Shown here in pieces: positions 7,581 to 14,682 of a DNA stretch of 22,610 nucleotides. This DNA is from Clostridium sp. CAG:594 (lineage in GTDB: Bacteria > Bacillota_I > Bacilli_A > RF39 > UBA660). Where the stretch lies: contig FR881489.1 in assembly GCA_000434835.1 (NCBI GenBank), positions 102,248 through 124,857 on the forward strand, given 5' to 3'. Every line of letters starts with the position of its first letter. Position 1 is the first letter of the stretch. The notes below the pieces were generated by a model. That model had not been told where the DNA came from. It saw only the letters and a program-made list of their open reading frames with translations, and ran no database searches. Position numbers and translations under genes: made by a program.

Positions 7581-8374
7581 TAAACTCTCCTTAAGATTTT
7601 ATCTTTTGCAAATGATTTTATATTTTCTAGATTATAGAAAAACATATAAACTAAGTATGCACCAAGCGTCATAGCACCTACAAATACCAAAAGATTTGTA
7701 AACCAACCAAACCTTTCTGATATATCCTGAAATACAATTATTGGGCTTATATTAGGTCCTAAATAAAATGCGTTTAAAACTCCTTTACTTACATTCTTTA
7801 AAGATATATTAAGAATAAGGGCAATTGAACATAAAACTGCATAAACTTTAGTTGATGTTATAAAATCTTTTTTGTTTTTTAAACACCTACCTGATAATGC
7901 TATATAAATTCCTAAAAATACTAAAATAGCATGCCATAAAAAGCCATGTAATGTCATCATAAAATAAGGTCTTAAAAGTGATGATGGTTCAAAAAAGGTA
8001 ATAAATGCACCAAGTAAATTATAAGATGCCATAAAATTATACATTCCCTCTTCTATCTTTTTATTTTTTACAAATGGAATTATTAAGCATATATACATAG
8101 GAACGTCACATAGCTGAAATGGAAAAATGCTAAAGTCATAACTACCATTATTAACTACAAAGTAATAAAATAATTCTTTATAAACTTCTATTACAAGTAA
8201 AAAAAGACCAGTAAAAAACAATATTTTTTTATTTTTTCTATCACTTACATCTTTTAACTTATTTGCTAATATACAAGATAATACTATACTTAATACAAAA
8301 AACGTTATATGAAACATACCATAAGGTTTTGGTGGAATCATTTTTATTGCTGTAATTTCTAATAACTTCTTCAT
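7580..8374 (-). CDS. TIGR02206 (YwaF/TMEM164-like) integral membrane protein
   Basis: 264 aa with six to seven hydrophobic segments spread over the whole length. Features of the YwaF family are the early 'FHITFFVLSIV' segment, the FPFQLCDVPMYICLI block in the middle, and LHGFLWHAILVFLGIY about 30 residues on, with conserved His/Gln/Cys residues inside the membrane. Bacterial members are uncharacterised; the eukaryotic relative TMEM164 has been linked to acyl transfer on phospholipids, so a lipid role is only a possibility. An AAGGAG site lies 7 bases before the ATG. It opens the operon with the 92-aa protein and the MYG1 family protein. Confidence 0.85.
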   Translation of the reverse strand: MKKLLEITAIKMIPPKPYGMFHITFFVLSIVLSCILANKLKDVSDRKNKKILFFTGLFLLVIEVYKELFYYFVVNNGSYDFSIFPFQLCDVPMYICLIIPFVKNKKIEEGMYNFMASYNLLGAFITFFEPSSLLRPYFMMTLHGFLWHAILVFLGIYIALSGRCLKNKKDFITSTKVYAVLCSIALILNISLKNVSKGVLNAFYLGPNISPIIVFQDISERFGWFTNLLVFVGAMTLGAYLVYMFFYNLENIKSFAKDKILRRV

Positions 8375-8399
8375 TTTAAAACTCCTTAATGCTATTAAG

Positions 8400-8408
8400 A
8401 TAATAACA
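8400..8408 (-). promoter_or_regulatory. Possible extended -10 promoter of the YwaF-MYG1 operon
   Basis: TGTTATTAT on the minus strand (TGn plus a near-consensus -10), placed after the nrnA terminator and about 26 bases before the ATG at 8374. No clear -35. Confidence 0.35.
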
Positions 8409-8420
8409 TATTTTCAAAAA

Positions 8421-8451
8421 CAAAAAAAGGCTAAATTTAATTGCCTTCTTT
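8421..8451 (-). terminator. Terminator of the ackA-nrnA operon
   Basis: A GC-containing core stem AAGGC/GCCTT (arms 8443-8447 and 8427-8431), extendable by A-T and G-U pairs, is followed by a T-run on the minus strand. The nrnA stop codon (8437-8439) lies in the loop. Confidence 0.75.
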
Positions 8452-9387
8452 ATATTCTTTGCATAAATCATCTAATTTGTCTATGATTTCATCTGCTTCA
8501 CTAAAACTTTGTAGTTTAGCCCCACAAGCATATACATGGCCACCACCATTATACTGCTCGAATAATTTATTAATTTTAACGCCACGACTTCTAGCTGATG
8601 TTCTAATTACGTTATTTTTAACATCTTCACTAAAAACAACCCAACATATTAATCCGTGTATAAAATTATAATTATTCATTATACTTCCAACGCTTGCAGA
8701 ATCAACACCATACTTTTTTAGGTCATCATTTGTTATTTTTACATAACCTAATCCGTTTTTTGTAACCTTCATATTAAGTGAAACAAAACCTTCTAATCTA
8801 ACTTCTGATATTGATCTTTTATATAATATTTCGTATAACTCGTTAGGTTTAATTTTTTCTTTTTCTACTAACTCTAATACTACTTTATAAGTTTCAGCCT
8901 TATTTGCTCCAAATAGGAATCTATTAGTGTCTGCAACTATGCCCATAAATATGTTTTCTGCGGCATGCTTTGGCATTTTTAAATTACATTTATAACACCA
9001 TTTAGCGACTAATTCACTAGCACTTGATGCATCTATATCTATAATTTCATATGGAGAAAATTTATCAATCTCAGGATGATGATCTATCTTAACAACATCT
9101 TTAAATCTATAAAAATCCGCTCCATCTATTCTTTTAATATCTGGTATATCAAGTGCTATTAAAAGTGCATCTTGATACATTTCATCAGTCATTTTTTCAT
9201 GTGTTCCAAAGAATTTAAATCTTGAAATTGAGGCACCTACAACATGAACTTCTTTATCCTTAAAATTCTCTAAAATAATTTCTTTTAAAGCAAAGGTAGA
9301 ACCTAACGCATCAGGATCTCCTCCAATGTGTCTTGCTATAATTATTTTTTTATATTTTTTTATTAATTCTAGTATCTTTTCTTCCAT
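8437..9387 (-). CDS. nrnA: DHH/DHHA1 phosphoesterase, nano-RNase/pAp phosphatase NrnA-like
   Basis: 316 aa, the usual NrnA length. The N-terminal DHH domain carries ARHIGGDPDALGS (18-30), Asp80 in ALDIPD, the DHH motif (102-104) and IDIDASS (117-123) as the metal-binding set; the C-terminal DHHA1 domain carries the GGGH motif in YNGGGHVYACGA. In Bacillus NrnA degrades 2-5 nt RNAs and removes the 3' phosphate of pAp. The usual H-x-x-P-D-x-D-A loop is here H-I-G-G-D-P-D-A, which keeps both Asp. It starts 12 bases after the ackA stop with a TAGGA site and is probably co-transcribed. Other DHH subfamilies (for example c-di-AMP or pApA hydrolases) are possible, so the gene name is less sure than the family. 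Confidence 0.88.
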   Translation of the reverse strand: MEEKILELIKKYKKIIIARHIGGDPDALGSTFALKEIILENFKDKEVHVVGASISRFKFFGTHEKMTDEMYQDALLIALDIPDIKRIDGADFYRFKDVVKIDHHPEIDKFSPYEIIDIDASSASELVAKWCYKCNLKMPKHAAENIFMGIVADTNRFLFGANKAETYKVVLELVEKEKIKPNELYEILYKRSISEVRLEGFVSLNMKVTKNGLGYVKITNDDLKKYGVDSASVGSIMNNYNFIHGLICWVVFSEDVKNNVIRTSARSRGVKINKLFEQYNGGGHVYACGAKLQSFSEADEIIDKLDDLCKEYKEGN

Positions 9388-9399
9388 TTAATATTCCTA

Positions 9400-10575
9400 T
9401 TATATTAAGTTCATTGTATCTCTTGCAATCATTAATTCTTCATCAGTTGGAATTACCCAGCATTCTATTTTTGAATCTTTAGTAGATATCATGCATTCTT
9501 TTCCTCTAGAGTTATTAGCTTCTTCATCTAGATAAATTCCTAAAACATCAAGTTCATTTAGTATATCACGTCTTGTATCAATAGCATTTTCTCCAATACC
9601 TGCAGTAAATACAATAGCGTCGCATCCTTTCATTTCTACATAATATTTTGCAATATAATCAACTATTCTTCTAACGTACATTTTTTGAGCTAGAATGCAG
9701 TTTTCATCACCAGAAGCTATACCATCTTCAATGTCTCTTGAATCACTTGATTTTCTACTTAATGCTAAAAGACCACTTTCTTTATTTATTGCATTGTCAA
9801 TTTCTTTAGGGCTCATGTTAGTTTTTTCCATTACGTATGGAATAATACTTGCGTCTATATCACCACATCTTGTTCCCATTATTAAACCAGCATTTGGGGT
9901 AAGCCCCATACTTGTATTAACGCATTTACCATTTAAAACAGCACTAACAGATGCACCATTACCTATATGACAAGTAATTATTTTAGTATCATCTCTTTTT
10001 AGTATCTCATTCATTCTTTGTGATACAAACTTATGAGATGTACCATGAGCTCCATATCTTCTTACTTTTAAATCAGTATACCAACTAATTGGAAGAGCAT
10101 ATAAAAAGTTTTCCTTTGGCATAGTTTGATGAAATGCAGTATCAAATACAGCAGTTTGAACAGCATTTGGAAATACGTCTTTAGCAGCTTTAATACCAGT
10201 TACAGCAGCTGGATTATGAAGTGGTGCAAGAGATGATAATTCATCTATTTTTGCTAAAACTTCATCATCAATTACTACTGTTTTATCAAAATAATCTCCA
10301 CCTTGAACGACGCGGTGTCCAATTCCTTCTATTTCATCTAAAGACTCAACCACGTTATTTTCCTCTAACTCTTTTACTAAAGTTTCAAATGCTTCTTCGT
10401 GGTTATTTAGTTCTACTTCTTTTTTTATTTTCTCACCATTTACTTTTATTGTGTAAAAACTGTTTCCTACACCTATTCTTTCCATAAGACCAGAAATTAG
10501 TACTTTTTCTTCTGGCATTTCATATAACTGGAACTTAAGTGATGAAGAACCAGCATTTACAGATAATATTTTCAA
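9400..10575 (-). CDS. ackA: Acetate kinase
   Basis: About 391 aa. It converts acetyl phosphate and ADP to acetate and ATP, the ATP-yielding step of fermentative acetate formation. Signatures: N-terminal NAGSSSLKF, GHRVVQGG, the FDTAFH segment, the CHIGNGASV phosphate-binding block, SMGLTPNAGLIMGTRCGDID, and FTAGIGENA near the C-terminus. The frame opens at a GTG (10582-10584), but that codon almost touches the AGGAG site (10586-10590); the TTG at 10573-10575 sits 10 bases away and gives MKILSVNAGSSS, the normal AckA N-terminus, so I use it. nrnA follows closely. No phosphotransacetylase gene is in the window. Confidence 0.96.
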   Translation of the reverse strand: MKILSVNAGSSSLKFQLYEMPEEKVLISGLMERIGVGNSFYTIKVNGEKIKKEVELNNHEEAFETLVKELEENNVVESLDEIEGIGHRVVQGGDYFDKTVVIDDEVLAKIDELSSLAPLHNPAAVTGIKAAKDVFPNAVQTAVFDTAFHQTMPKENFLYALPISWYTDLKVRRYGAHGTSHKFVSQRMNEILKRDDTKIITCHIGNGASVSAVLNGKCVNTSMGLTPNAGLIMGTRCGDIDASIIPYVMEKTNMSPKEIDNAINKESGLLALSRKSSDSRDIEDGIASGDENCILAQKMYVRRIVDYIAKYYVEMKGCDAIVFTAGIGENAIDTRRDILNELDVLGIYLDEEANNSRGKECMISTKDSKIECWVIPTDEELMIARDTMNLI

Positions 10576-10597
10576 ATCAATCACACTCCTGTTATTA

Positions 10598-10603
10598 ATT
10601 ATA
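10598..10603 (-). promoter_or_regulatory. Probable -10 box of the ackA promoter
   Basis: Perfect TATAAT on the minus strand, 22 bases before the TTG start. The matching -35 position is only T/A-rich and lies in the U-tract of the SASP terminator. Confidence 0.4.
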
Positions 10604-10620
10604 CAACAAAAAGTGTTTTT

Positions 10621-10657
10621 TTAAAATAAAAAAGGCAGCGAAAATTACGCTTACCTT
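10621..10657 (-). terminator. Terminator of the SASP gene
   Basis: On the minus strand AAGG and AGCG pair with CGCT and CCTT (10654-10657, 10648-10651, 10637-10640, 10632-10635) around a small internal loop, followed by TTTTTTATTTT. Confidence 0.75.
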
Positions 10658-10679
10658 AATTATTTATATATGAATTTAA

Positions 10680-10886
10680 TTACTTTTGAACGTTATAAGA
10701 ACCACCTAATTGAGATTCACCCATTTTTACTAAACGTTTTGTGATTTCACCACCAACTGAACCATTAGCTCTTGCAGTAGCATCAGCACCTAAATTAACA
10801 CCAAGTTCATTAGCGATTTCGTATTTCATTTGTTCTATAGCTTGTTTAGCTTGTGGAGCAACTAATTTACTGTTACTTGATTTCAT
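10680..10886 (-). CDS. Alpha/beta-type small acid-soluble spore protein
   Basis: 68 aa, typical size. It has the germination protease (GPR) site [10 protein letters not shown] (about 26-35; cleavage expected after the Glu) and the conserved C-terminal [16 protein letters not shown] block (about 39-54). These proteins saturate DNA in the forespore, switching it to an A-like form and protecting it from UV and chemicals, and are degraded on germination to feed outgrowth. A perfect-looking sigma-G promoter and a strong AGGAGGTG ribosome site 7 bases from the ATG fit very high forespore expression. The gene is a single unit with its own terminator. The specific paralogue name cannot be given. Confidence 0.97.
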   Translation of the reverse strand: MKSSNSKLVAPQAKQAIEQMKYEIANELGVNLGADATARANGSVGGEITKRLVKMGESQLGGSYNVQK

Positions 10887-10893
10887 GTGTTTT

Positions 10894-10901
10894 CACCTCC
10901 T
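10894..10901 (-). promoter_or_regulatory. Strong ribosome binding site of the SASP gene
   Basis: AGGAGGTG, full complement to the 16S rRNA tail, 7 bases before the ATG. It is the strongest site in the window, in line with an abundant spore protein. Confidence 0.85.
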
Positions 10902-10910
10902 GTACACTAA

Positions 10911-10939
10911 TAGAATGTGAAAATTTTGGAATTTCATAC
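10911..10939 (-). promoter_or_regulatory. Sigma-G promoter of the SASP gene
   Basis: GTATG (10935-10939) matches the sigma-G -35 pattern GNATR; after 17 bases CATTCTA (10911-10917) matches the -10 pattern CATNMTA. The predicted start near 10904 gives a leader of about 18 bases. Sigma-G control of SASP genes is well established. Confidence 0.75.
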
Positions 10940-10969
10940 AATTTTTATCTTGGTAATTTTTGTAAATTT

Positions 10970-11010
10970 TTTTAAATTAAAAAAAGATATACTTTTACTC
11001 GTATATCTTT
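10970..11010 (-). terminator. Terminator after the 316-aa protein gene
   Basis: A perfect 10-bp stem AAAGATATAC/GTATATCTTT (arms 11001-11010 and 10983-10992) with an 8-base loop is followed by a T-run on the minus strand. Confidence 0.85.
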
Positions 11011-11035
11011 ATTATTTACATATAAATTCTTTTTA

Positions 11036-11986
11036 TTATGCAGCAAATGGTTTATTAACATCATCGTTAGAATTATTCATAGGAAATTGAACAATATTTC
11101 CATCACTACTCATTCCTGAATAACCATCAAATTGATTACTGTTATTATTAAATGAATTAATTCTATCATCAGTAAATTCATCTTGTTCTTCTTTAAGTCC
11201 CTCATATTCTCTTAGGATCTTTTTAGCTATATCATGCATTTCACCGCTTACAAATCCACTTTTATCAGCTGCTCTAATCCATTTAGATGCTTCATAAGAG
11301 AAGTTTCTTAAAATACTTATTTGTTTTCCAGGACCTGCATCATATAATCTTTCATATGCTAATAGGTTGGATTTTTTTGCATTTATTTCATCTTCCTTTG
11401 TAACTACTGACGCAACGGTTTTTGTATCATTTACATCATCATATACACTGTTAAATATTTCTGAAGTTCCTGATTCTTCATGTGACTTATCAGTTTTATA
11501 ATCAAAATTATTTTCATTTTGCATATGATTTGCATTAAATTCAAATCCACTATTTTGTGTATTATTATATAAGTCATTATTTTCTTGTCCAAATGATGGA
11601 ACACTAGATAATATATTATCTGAAGCTGAAGTTATAGAAGATTCTGGCGTGCTTGGAAATGATAGGTTTGGACTAATACCCGAAATATCGATGGATGGAG
11701 AATCTGGGGTAGGAATTTGTGGTGCTGCCATAGCAGGCTCAGGATCAATAGATTGTGCTGTTACAACTGGTTCTTCTACGGTTGGTTTTTCAACTTGTGG
11801 AGCTTCCACTTCTGTAGCATCAACTTTAACATCTGGAGTAATTTCTTCAGAAACTGGCGTATCTACAGCAACCTCTGCTTTTTCTGCTTCCTTTTCTTTA
11901 GAAAATTCAGTTCCCTGAAGTACAGTTATATTACCATCGTCTAATGTTATATCGTTTCCATTTTTAATATCTTCTTTTTTTGCCAT
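11036..11986 (-). CDS. Acidic low-complexity protein of unknown function (316 aa)
   Basis: Not recognised. Residues 1-35 are mixed charged; about 36-120 form a Glu/Pro/Val/Ala- and then Ser/Pro-rich stretch with repeated V-E-x-P-like units, likely disordered; 120-190 is Asn/Asp-rich. The only segment that looks folded is about 205-270, which is predominantly helical and contains YERLYDAGPGKQISILRNFS followed by 'EASKWIRAADKSGF' and an acidic helix. The tail is Asn/Ser-rich. There is no signal peptide or membrane segment. A strong AGGAGG site precedes the ATG, and the gene begins 20 bases after the DUF1292 protein stop, so the two form an operon. The architecture (long disordered linker plus small helical domain) suggests a scaffold or adaptor, which is inference. 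Confidence 0.85.
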   Translation of the reverse strand: MAKKEDIKNGNDITLDDGNITVLQGTEFSKEKEAEKAEVAVDTPVSEEITPDVKVDATEVEAPQVEKPTVEEPVVTAQSIDPEPAMAAPQIPTPDSPSIDISGISPNLSFPSTPESSITSASDNILSSVPSFGQENNDLYNNTQNSGFEFNANHMQNENNFDYKTDKSHEESGTSEIFNSVYDDVNDTKTVASVVTKEDEINAKKSNLLAYERLYDAGPGKQISILRNFSYEASKWIRAADKSGFVSGEMHDIAKKILREYEGLKEEQDEFTDDRINSFNNNSNQFDGYSGMSSDGNIVQFPMNNSNDDVNKPFAA

Positions 11987-12006
11987 AACAAAAACCTCCT
12001 ACTTAC

Positions 12007-12378
12007 CTAATCTTCCTTGTTATTTAATACTTGTTGTCCATCTTTTGCAATCTTTCTCATTGCGTCTTTAACACTTGTCCATTCATCACTATCAGTTATG
12101 TTTTCTAGTGAGTATACACCATCTTTTTCATTTAATATAGCAACATATAATTTGATCATATCATTTTCATCTGTTTCGTTAAAAGTATATACAATGTAAG
12201 TTTTATCAGTATCCTTTAACTTAAATAATGATAGGCGCTCTGCATCTTTTTTTTCGCCGGATTCATCAACTATAACAAACTTTTCTTTTTGAACAGTTTG
12301 AAGCGCTGACATTCCACTTGCAAAACTTTGACCAACATTAACTTTCTTTCCGCTTCCAATGCTACTTGTAGTTACCAT
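12007..12378 (-). CDS. DUF1292 (YrzB-like) family protein with N-terminal extension
   Basis: 123 aa. From about residue 30 the layout matches DUF1292: a beta strand FVIVDESGEK, then LFKLKDTDKTYIVYTFNE, an acidic turn, IKLYVAILNEKDGVYSLENI, and a final helix after DSDEWTSVKDAM. The family is widespread in Firmicutes (YrzB in Bacillus, beside yrrK/yrrL) and has no known function. The first 30 residues, rich in Ser/Gly/Thr (MVTTSSIGSGKKVNVGQSFA), are an extra segment compared with YrzB. It is the first gene of an operon with the 316-aa low-complexity protein and has its own good promoter. AGAGGTG lies 6 bases before the ATG. Confidence 0.75.
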   Translation of the reverse strand: MVTTSSIGSGKKVNVGQSFASGMSALQTVQKEKFVIVDESGEKKDAERLSLFKLKDTDKTYIVYTFNETDENDMIKLYVAILNEKDGVYSLENITDSDEWTSVKDAMRKIAKDGQQVLNNKED

Positions 12379-12407
12379 ACAAACACCTCTTTTATTCTAT
12401 ATATTTT

Positions 12408-12436
12408 ATTTTAACATACTTATTTTCGTTTTGCAA
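12408..12436 (-). promoter_or_regulatory. Promoter of the DUF1292 operon
   Basis: TTGCAA (12431-12436), a 17-base spacer and TGTTAAAAT (-10 at 12408-12413 with TGn extension) on the minus strand. The -35 lies in the 3' end of yutD. Predicted leader about 23 bases. Confidence 0.55.
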
Positions 12437-12695
12437 CAAAATATGCACACCCAAAAGCACAATTTTTGTCTAAATATTCATCTAAATTATCAATATTGTT
12501 AATCTCATTACATTTTTTATTTGTTTTTTCGTAAAATCCTTTTAGTCTTAACTTCCCATAAGCCCAATCTCCAACTATATAATCATAATTTTCAAAATAG
12601 TCGGTATATTTCTTTTCAAACTCTTCTTTATTATAACCATTTTTATAATCTTTAATTATTTCATATGTATTACCTTCTACATTTACTTTTTCCAT
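12420..12695 (-). CDS. yutD: YutD family protein (DUF1027)
   Basis: 91 aa. The pattern Y-E-I-I-K-D-Y-K-x-G-Y-N near the N-terminus, then FEKKYTDYFENYDYIVGDWAYGKLRLKGFY and a C-terminal CAFGCAYFVAKRK is that of the YutD family (YutD of Bacillus is about 100 aa). The function is unknown; a structure exists for the family but no activity is settled. In Bacillus yutD lies near lipA and yunB; here yunB is the next gene upstream, so the neighbourhood is partly conserved. The two Cys in the CAFGC motif are kept. A GGAGG site precedes the ATG by about 8 bases, and a promoter sits in the intergenic gap and the end of yunB. Confidence 0.88.
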   Translation of the reverse strand: MEKVNVEGNTYEIIKDYKNGYNKEEFEKKYTDYFENYDYIVGDWAYGKLRLKGFYEKTNKKCNEINNIDNLDEYLDKNCAFGCAYFVAKRK

Positions 12696-12718
12696 ATCGC
12701 TGCCTCCGCACTATAAGA

Positions 12719-12748
12719 AGTATAACACAATTTTTAATTTATTGGCAA
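12719..12748 (-). promoter_or_regulatory. Promoter of yutD
   Basis: TTGCCA (12743-12748), 18 bases, then TGTTATACT (-10 at 12719-12724 with TGn extension). The -35 overlaps the last codons of yunB, so yutD can be expressed in vegetative cells apart from yunB. Confidence 0.55.
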
Positions 12749-13447
12749 ATTATATGATCCATTTGTACCAGATAAATAATATGGTGCATTTCCTTTTATT
12801 ACTTTCATAACAACTGGTATTTCAGACGTAAGCTTAATATCTTTAGACTGAAAAGGAAGAATTGTTCGCTGCGTTACTTCAACATAAATATAAACTTCAA
12901 CTAACGCACTATTTATACCATATTTTTCTACTCTCGTCTTAACATCTAATCCTACATTTCCAGAATATTTTATTTTAACTGGCACTTTAGGCCCAACGTT
13001 TGATAAAAACGCATTGTTAAAAACAACTCCAGATGGAATTTCATAAATAATTCCCTTTCGCATACTTTTATCCATAACATCATAATATAACTCATCAGGC
13101 AAATTTTTTCCTTCTTCTACTTCCTTTAATCTTTTTCTTACATTTTTACTAACTATAATTAAAGCCTCATTTATAACACCAGTATTAAAGTCAATGGTCT
13201 CTATTTCACCTGATTCATTTTTATTTGTAATAAACAAATTAGAATCATTTAAAAGTTTATTAACCTCCTTTGTTCCAGTACTTCTTAATACTTCTATTCC
13301 AACTCTTTTAGTTTGCACACTTGCATAATTCATAATAGCGGGCATCGCTTTTTTATTTAAAATAATTAGAAAAATAAAAGTTGATGCAAAAACAAACATA
13401 AAAATTAAGACATAAACATTTTTAAATAACATTTTTATTTTACCCAT
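12734..13447 (-). CDS. yunB: Sporulation protein YunB
   Basis: 237 aa. One N-terminal membrane segment (about 9-30) is followed by an extracytoplasmic domain with the YunB hallmarks: KAMPAIMNYASVQTKRVG, the INEALIIVSKNVRKRL helix, GIIYEIPSGVVFNNAFLSNV-like strand-turn, PVKIKYSGNVGLDVKTRVEKYGINSALVEVYI, and a final strand with the PFQSKDI block. In Bacillus yunB is a sigma-E gene needed for a late stage of spore formation; the protein's biochemical role is unknown. The ribosome site (GTGAT) is weak. A partial sigma-E-like pair (AGATATT/CATATATT, 16-base spacer) precedes it but lies too close to the ATG to be convincing. yutD follows. Confidence 0.92.
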   Translation of the reverse strand: MGKIKMLFKNVYVLIFMFVFASTFIFLIILNKKAMPAIMNYASVQTKRVGIEVLRSTGTKEVNKLLNDSNLFITNKNESGEIETIDFNTGVINEALIIVSKNVRKRLKEVEEGKNLPDELYYDVMDKSMRKGIIYEIPSGVVFNNAFLSNVGPKVPVKIKYSGNVGLDVKTRVEKYGINSALVEVYIYVEVTQRTILPFQSKDIKLTSEIPVVMKVIKGNAPYYLSGTNGSYNLPIN

Positions 13448-13466
13448 AATATCACATAATAATATA

Positions 13467-13497
13467 TGAAAAAAACAAAGATAAAATATCTTCGTTT
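13467..13497 (-). terminator. Terminator of the tail-anchored protein gene
   Basis: Arms 13487-13497 and 13473-13483 pair over 11 positions with one wobble and a tight loop, followed by a T-run on the minus strand. It overlaps the stop codon at 13496-13498. Confidence 0.7.
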
Positions 13498-14344
13498 ATT
13501 TAATTAAAAACTTAGTTACACCAAAGTATGCTAATACTCCAAGAATTATTAATATTATTAAAGTTATAACTATTTTTTTAGTTTTATTAGATCTTTTAAG
13601 TTCTTTAGTTAAAGTGCTAAAGTCTTCAAAATCATTTTTAGTAAACATATTTGAATCGGTATAAAAGTTTCTATCAGCTTTAACTAAAGTTTTATTTAAA
13701 TCCCCTCTTAAATCATCTGTGCTAGTTTCTTCTTTATTTTCTTCTAAGGAGCTTGCTTCTTTTGTTTTAGTAACCTCAAATGATGATTCAATAGGATTAG
13801 TTACAATGGTATCATCAGAACCTTTAAGCTCTGAAAACATATCAAGAGCATCTTTTGTTTCATTATTTATTTTAGGCATTGCCATAGTATTAATTAATTC
13901 TTCTAGTTCTTTTTCTTCATTTTCCATTTCGTCATAACGTTTATCATATTTACTATTTCTTCCCTTAGTAAATTCCATGTACTTTTGTTTTTCTCTTGCC
14001 TCTTCTATAAAAGCACGCTTATTTTTAGCTTCACTTAGTATTTCGTTAATATCATGAACTTTTTGCCTTGGCTGCACAATGCTTGGTTTATCAAAGTCCG
14101 TATCTATATCTTCTATGGAATAGTTTTTTAAGGTCCTATACTGTCTTGTATCATACTTATCATCAAGCATATTTTTTAATTTATTTAGGTTTATTTCTTT
14201 AGCAGAATCAATAACTTCCATGTTAGTATAAGTTGTATCCCTATACATATCATCATATACTTCTTCATACAACTTGGTGTTTTTTCTTGAACGTTCAAAT
14301 TTTTTATTATCTTTTGTTTGATATTTATCCATTCTAGATTGCAT
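13496..14344 (-). CDS. Tail-anchored, mostly disordered protein of unknown function
   Basis: 282 aa from the ATG at 14344, which has a perfect AGGAGGTG-like site 6 bases upstream; an upstream in-frame start at 14380 lies before that site and is rejected. Not recognised. Residues 1-255 are highly charged (many Lys, Glu, Asp, Asn), with repeated Y-D-x-x-Y-R type segments near the N-terminus and a likely coiled-coil or long helix around 95-160 containing EILSEAKNKRAFIEEAREKQ. Residues about 258-278 form one very hydrophobic Ile/Leu/Val helix followed by a short Lys end, so the protein is probably anchored in the membrane by its C-terminus with the bulk in the cytosol. It precedes yunB and is closed by its own terminator. 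A role in sporulation or division is only a guess from position. Confidence 0.85.
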   Translation of the reverse strand: MQSRMDKYQTKDNKKFERSRKNTKLYEEVYDDMYRDTTYTNMEVIDSAKEINLNKLKNMLDDKYDTRQYRTLKNYSIEDIDTDFDKPSIVQPRQKVHDINEILSEAKNKRAFIEEAREKQKYMEFTKGRNSKYDKRYDEMENEEKELEELINTMAMPKINNETKDALDMFSELKGSDDTIVTNPIESSFEVTKTKEASSLEENKEETSTDDLRGDLNKTLVKADRNFYTDSNMFTKNDFEDFSTLTKELKRSNKTKKIVITLIILIILGVLAYFGVTKFLIK

Positions 14345-14380
14345 AAAACACCTCCTACCATCTATAAATAATAATATCAT

Positions 14381-14401
14381 ACTTTAACTTTTTTTTAAAG
14401 T
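14381..14401. repeat. Inverted repeat in the divergent intergenic region
   Basis: ACTTTAA (14381-14387) and TTAAAGT (14395-14401) are perfect inverted arms with a T-rich 7-base spacer, between the tail-anchored gene and the ferredoxin promoter. It may be an operator or chance in AT-rich DNA. Confidence 0.3.
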
Positions 14402-14405
14402 GTTA

Positions 14406-14433
14406 TTGATTTTTTTAAAACTTGTTATATAAT
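14406..14433 (+). promoter_or_regulatory. Sigma-A promoter of the ferredoxin gene
   Basis: TTGATT (14406-14411), 16 bases, TATAAT (14428-14433). The start near 14440 leaves a short leader with GGGAGGT at 14444-14450, 6 bases before the ATG. Confidence 0.6.
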
Positions 14434-14456
14434 TATCTTACAAGGGAGGTAATAAT

Positions 14457-14657
14457 ATGAAATTTAAAGTAGATAAAGACGCTTGCATCGGTTGCGGTGC
14501 ATGTCAAGCTATATGTGAAGATGTATTTGAAATAACTGATGATGGGTATGCTACCGCTAAAGATGTTGAAGTAAAAGATGAAGAAGTAAAAGAAAATGCA
14601 ATTTCTGCAATGGAAGGTTGCCCAACAAGTGCAATTACTGAAGTAAAAGAAGACTAA
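14457..14657 (+). CDS. Single-cluster [4Fe-4S] ferredoxin
   Basis: 66 aa, an acidic electron carrier. Cys10, Cys13 and Cys16 in CIGCGACQAIC and Cys55 in GCPTSAI are the four expected cluster ligands (CxxCxxC ... CP); Cys20 is an additional Cys as often found in this group. The second CxxCxxCxxxCP motif of eight-Cys clostridial ferredoxins is absent, so one cluster is expected, as in Bacillus-type and Thermotoga-type ferredoxins. Rich in Glu/Asp, as usual. It has its own promoter, a strong ribosome site and a terminator shared with the convergent GNAT gene, so it is a monocistronic unit. Its redox partners are not in the window. Confidence 0.95.
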   Translation: MKFKVDKDACIGCGACQAICEDVFEITDDGYATAKDVEVKDEEVKENAISAMEGCPTSAITEVKED

Positions 14658-14682
14658 TTTTTAACTATTAGCCTTCTTTTTT
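14645..14682. terminator. Bidirectional terminator between ferredoxin and GNAT genes
   Basis: Arms 14645-14658 and 14667-14680 pair over 13 of 14 positions (one A-C mismatch) with an 8-base loop. Six T follow on the plus strand and TTTT on the minus strand. Both stop codons (14655-14657 and 14661-14663) lie inside the hairpin. Confidence 0.8.

Noticed and set aside
7302..8374. Toxin-antitoxin pair formed by the 92-aa protein and the membrane protein
   Set aside because: The membrane protein is a recognisable 264-aa YwaF family member and the small protein resembles no antitoxin; overlap alone is common in operons.
13461..13490. Sigma-E-like promoter for yunB (AGATATT, 16 bases, CATATATT)
   Set aside because: The spacer is longer than usual, the -35 has a mismatch and lies in a terminator, and the transcript would start about 7 bases before the ATG.
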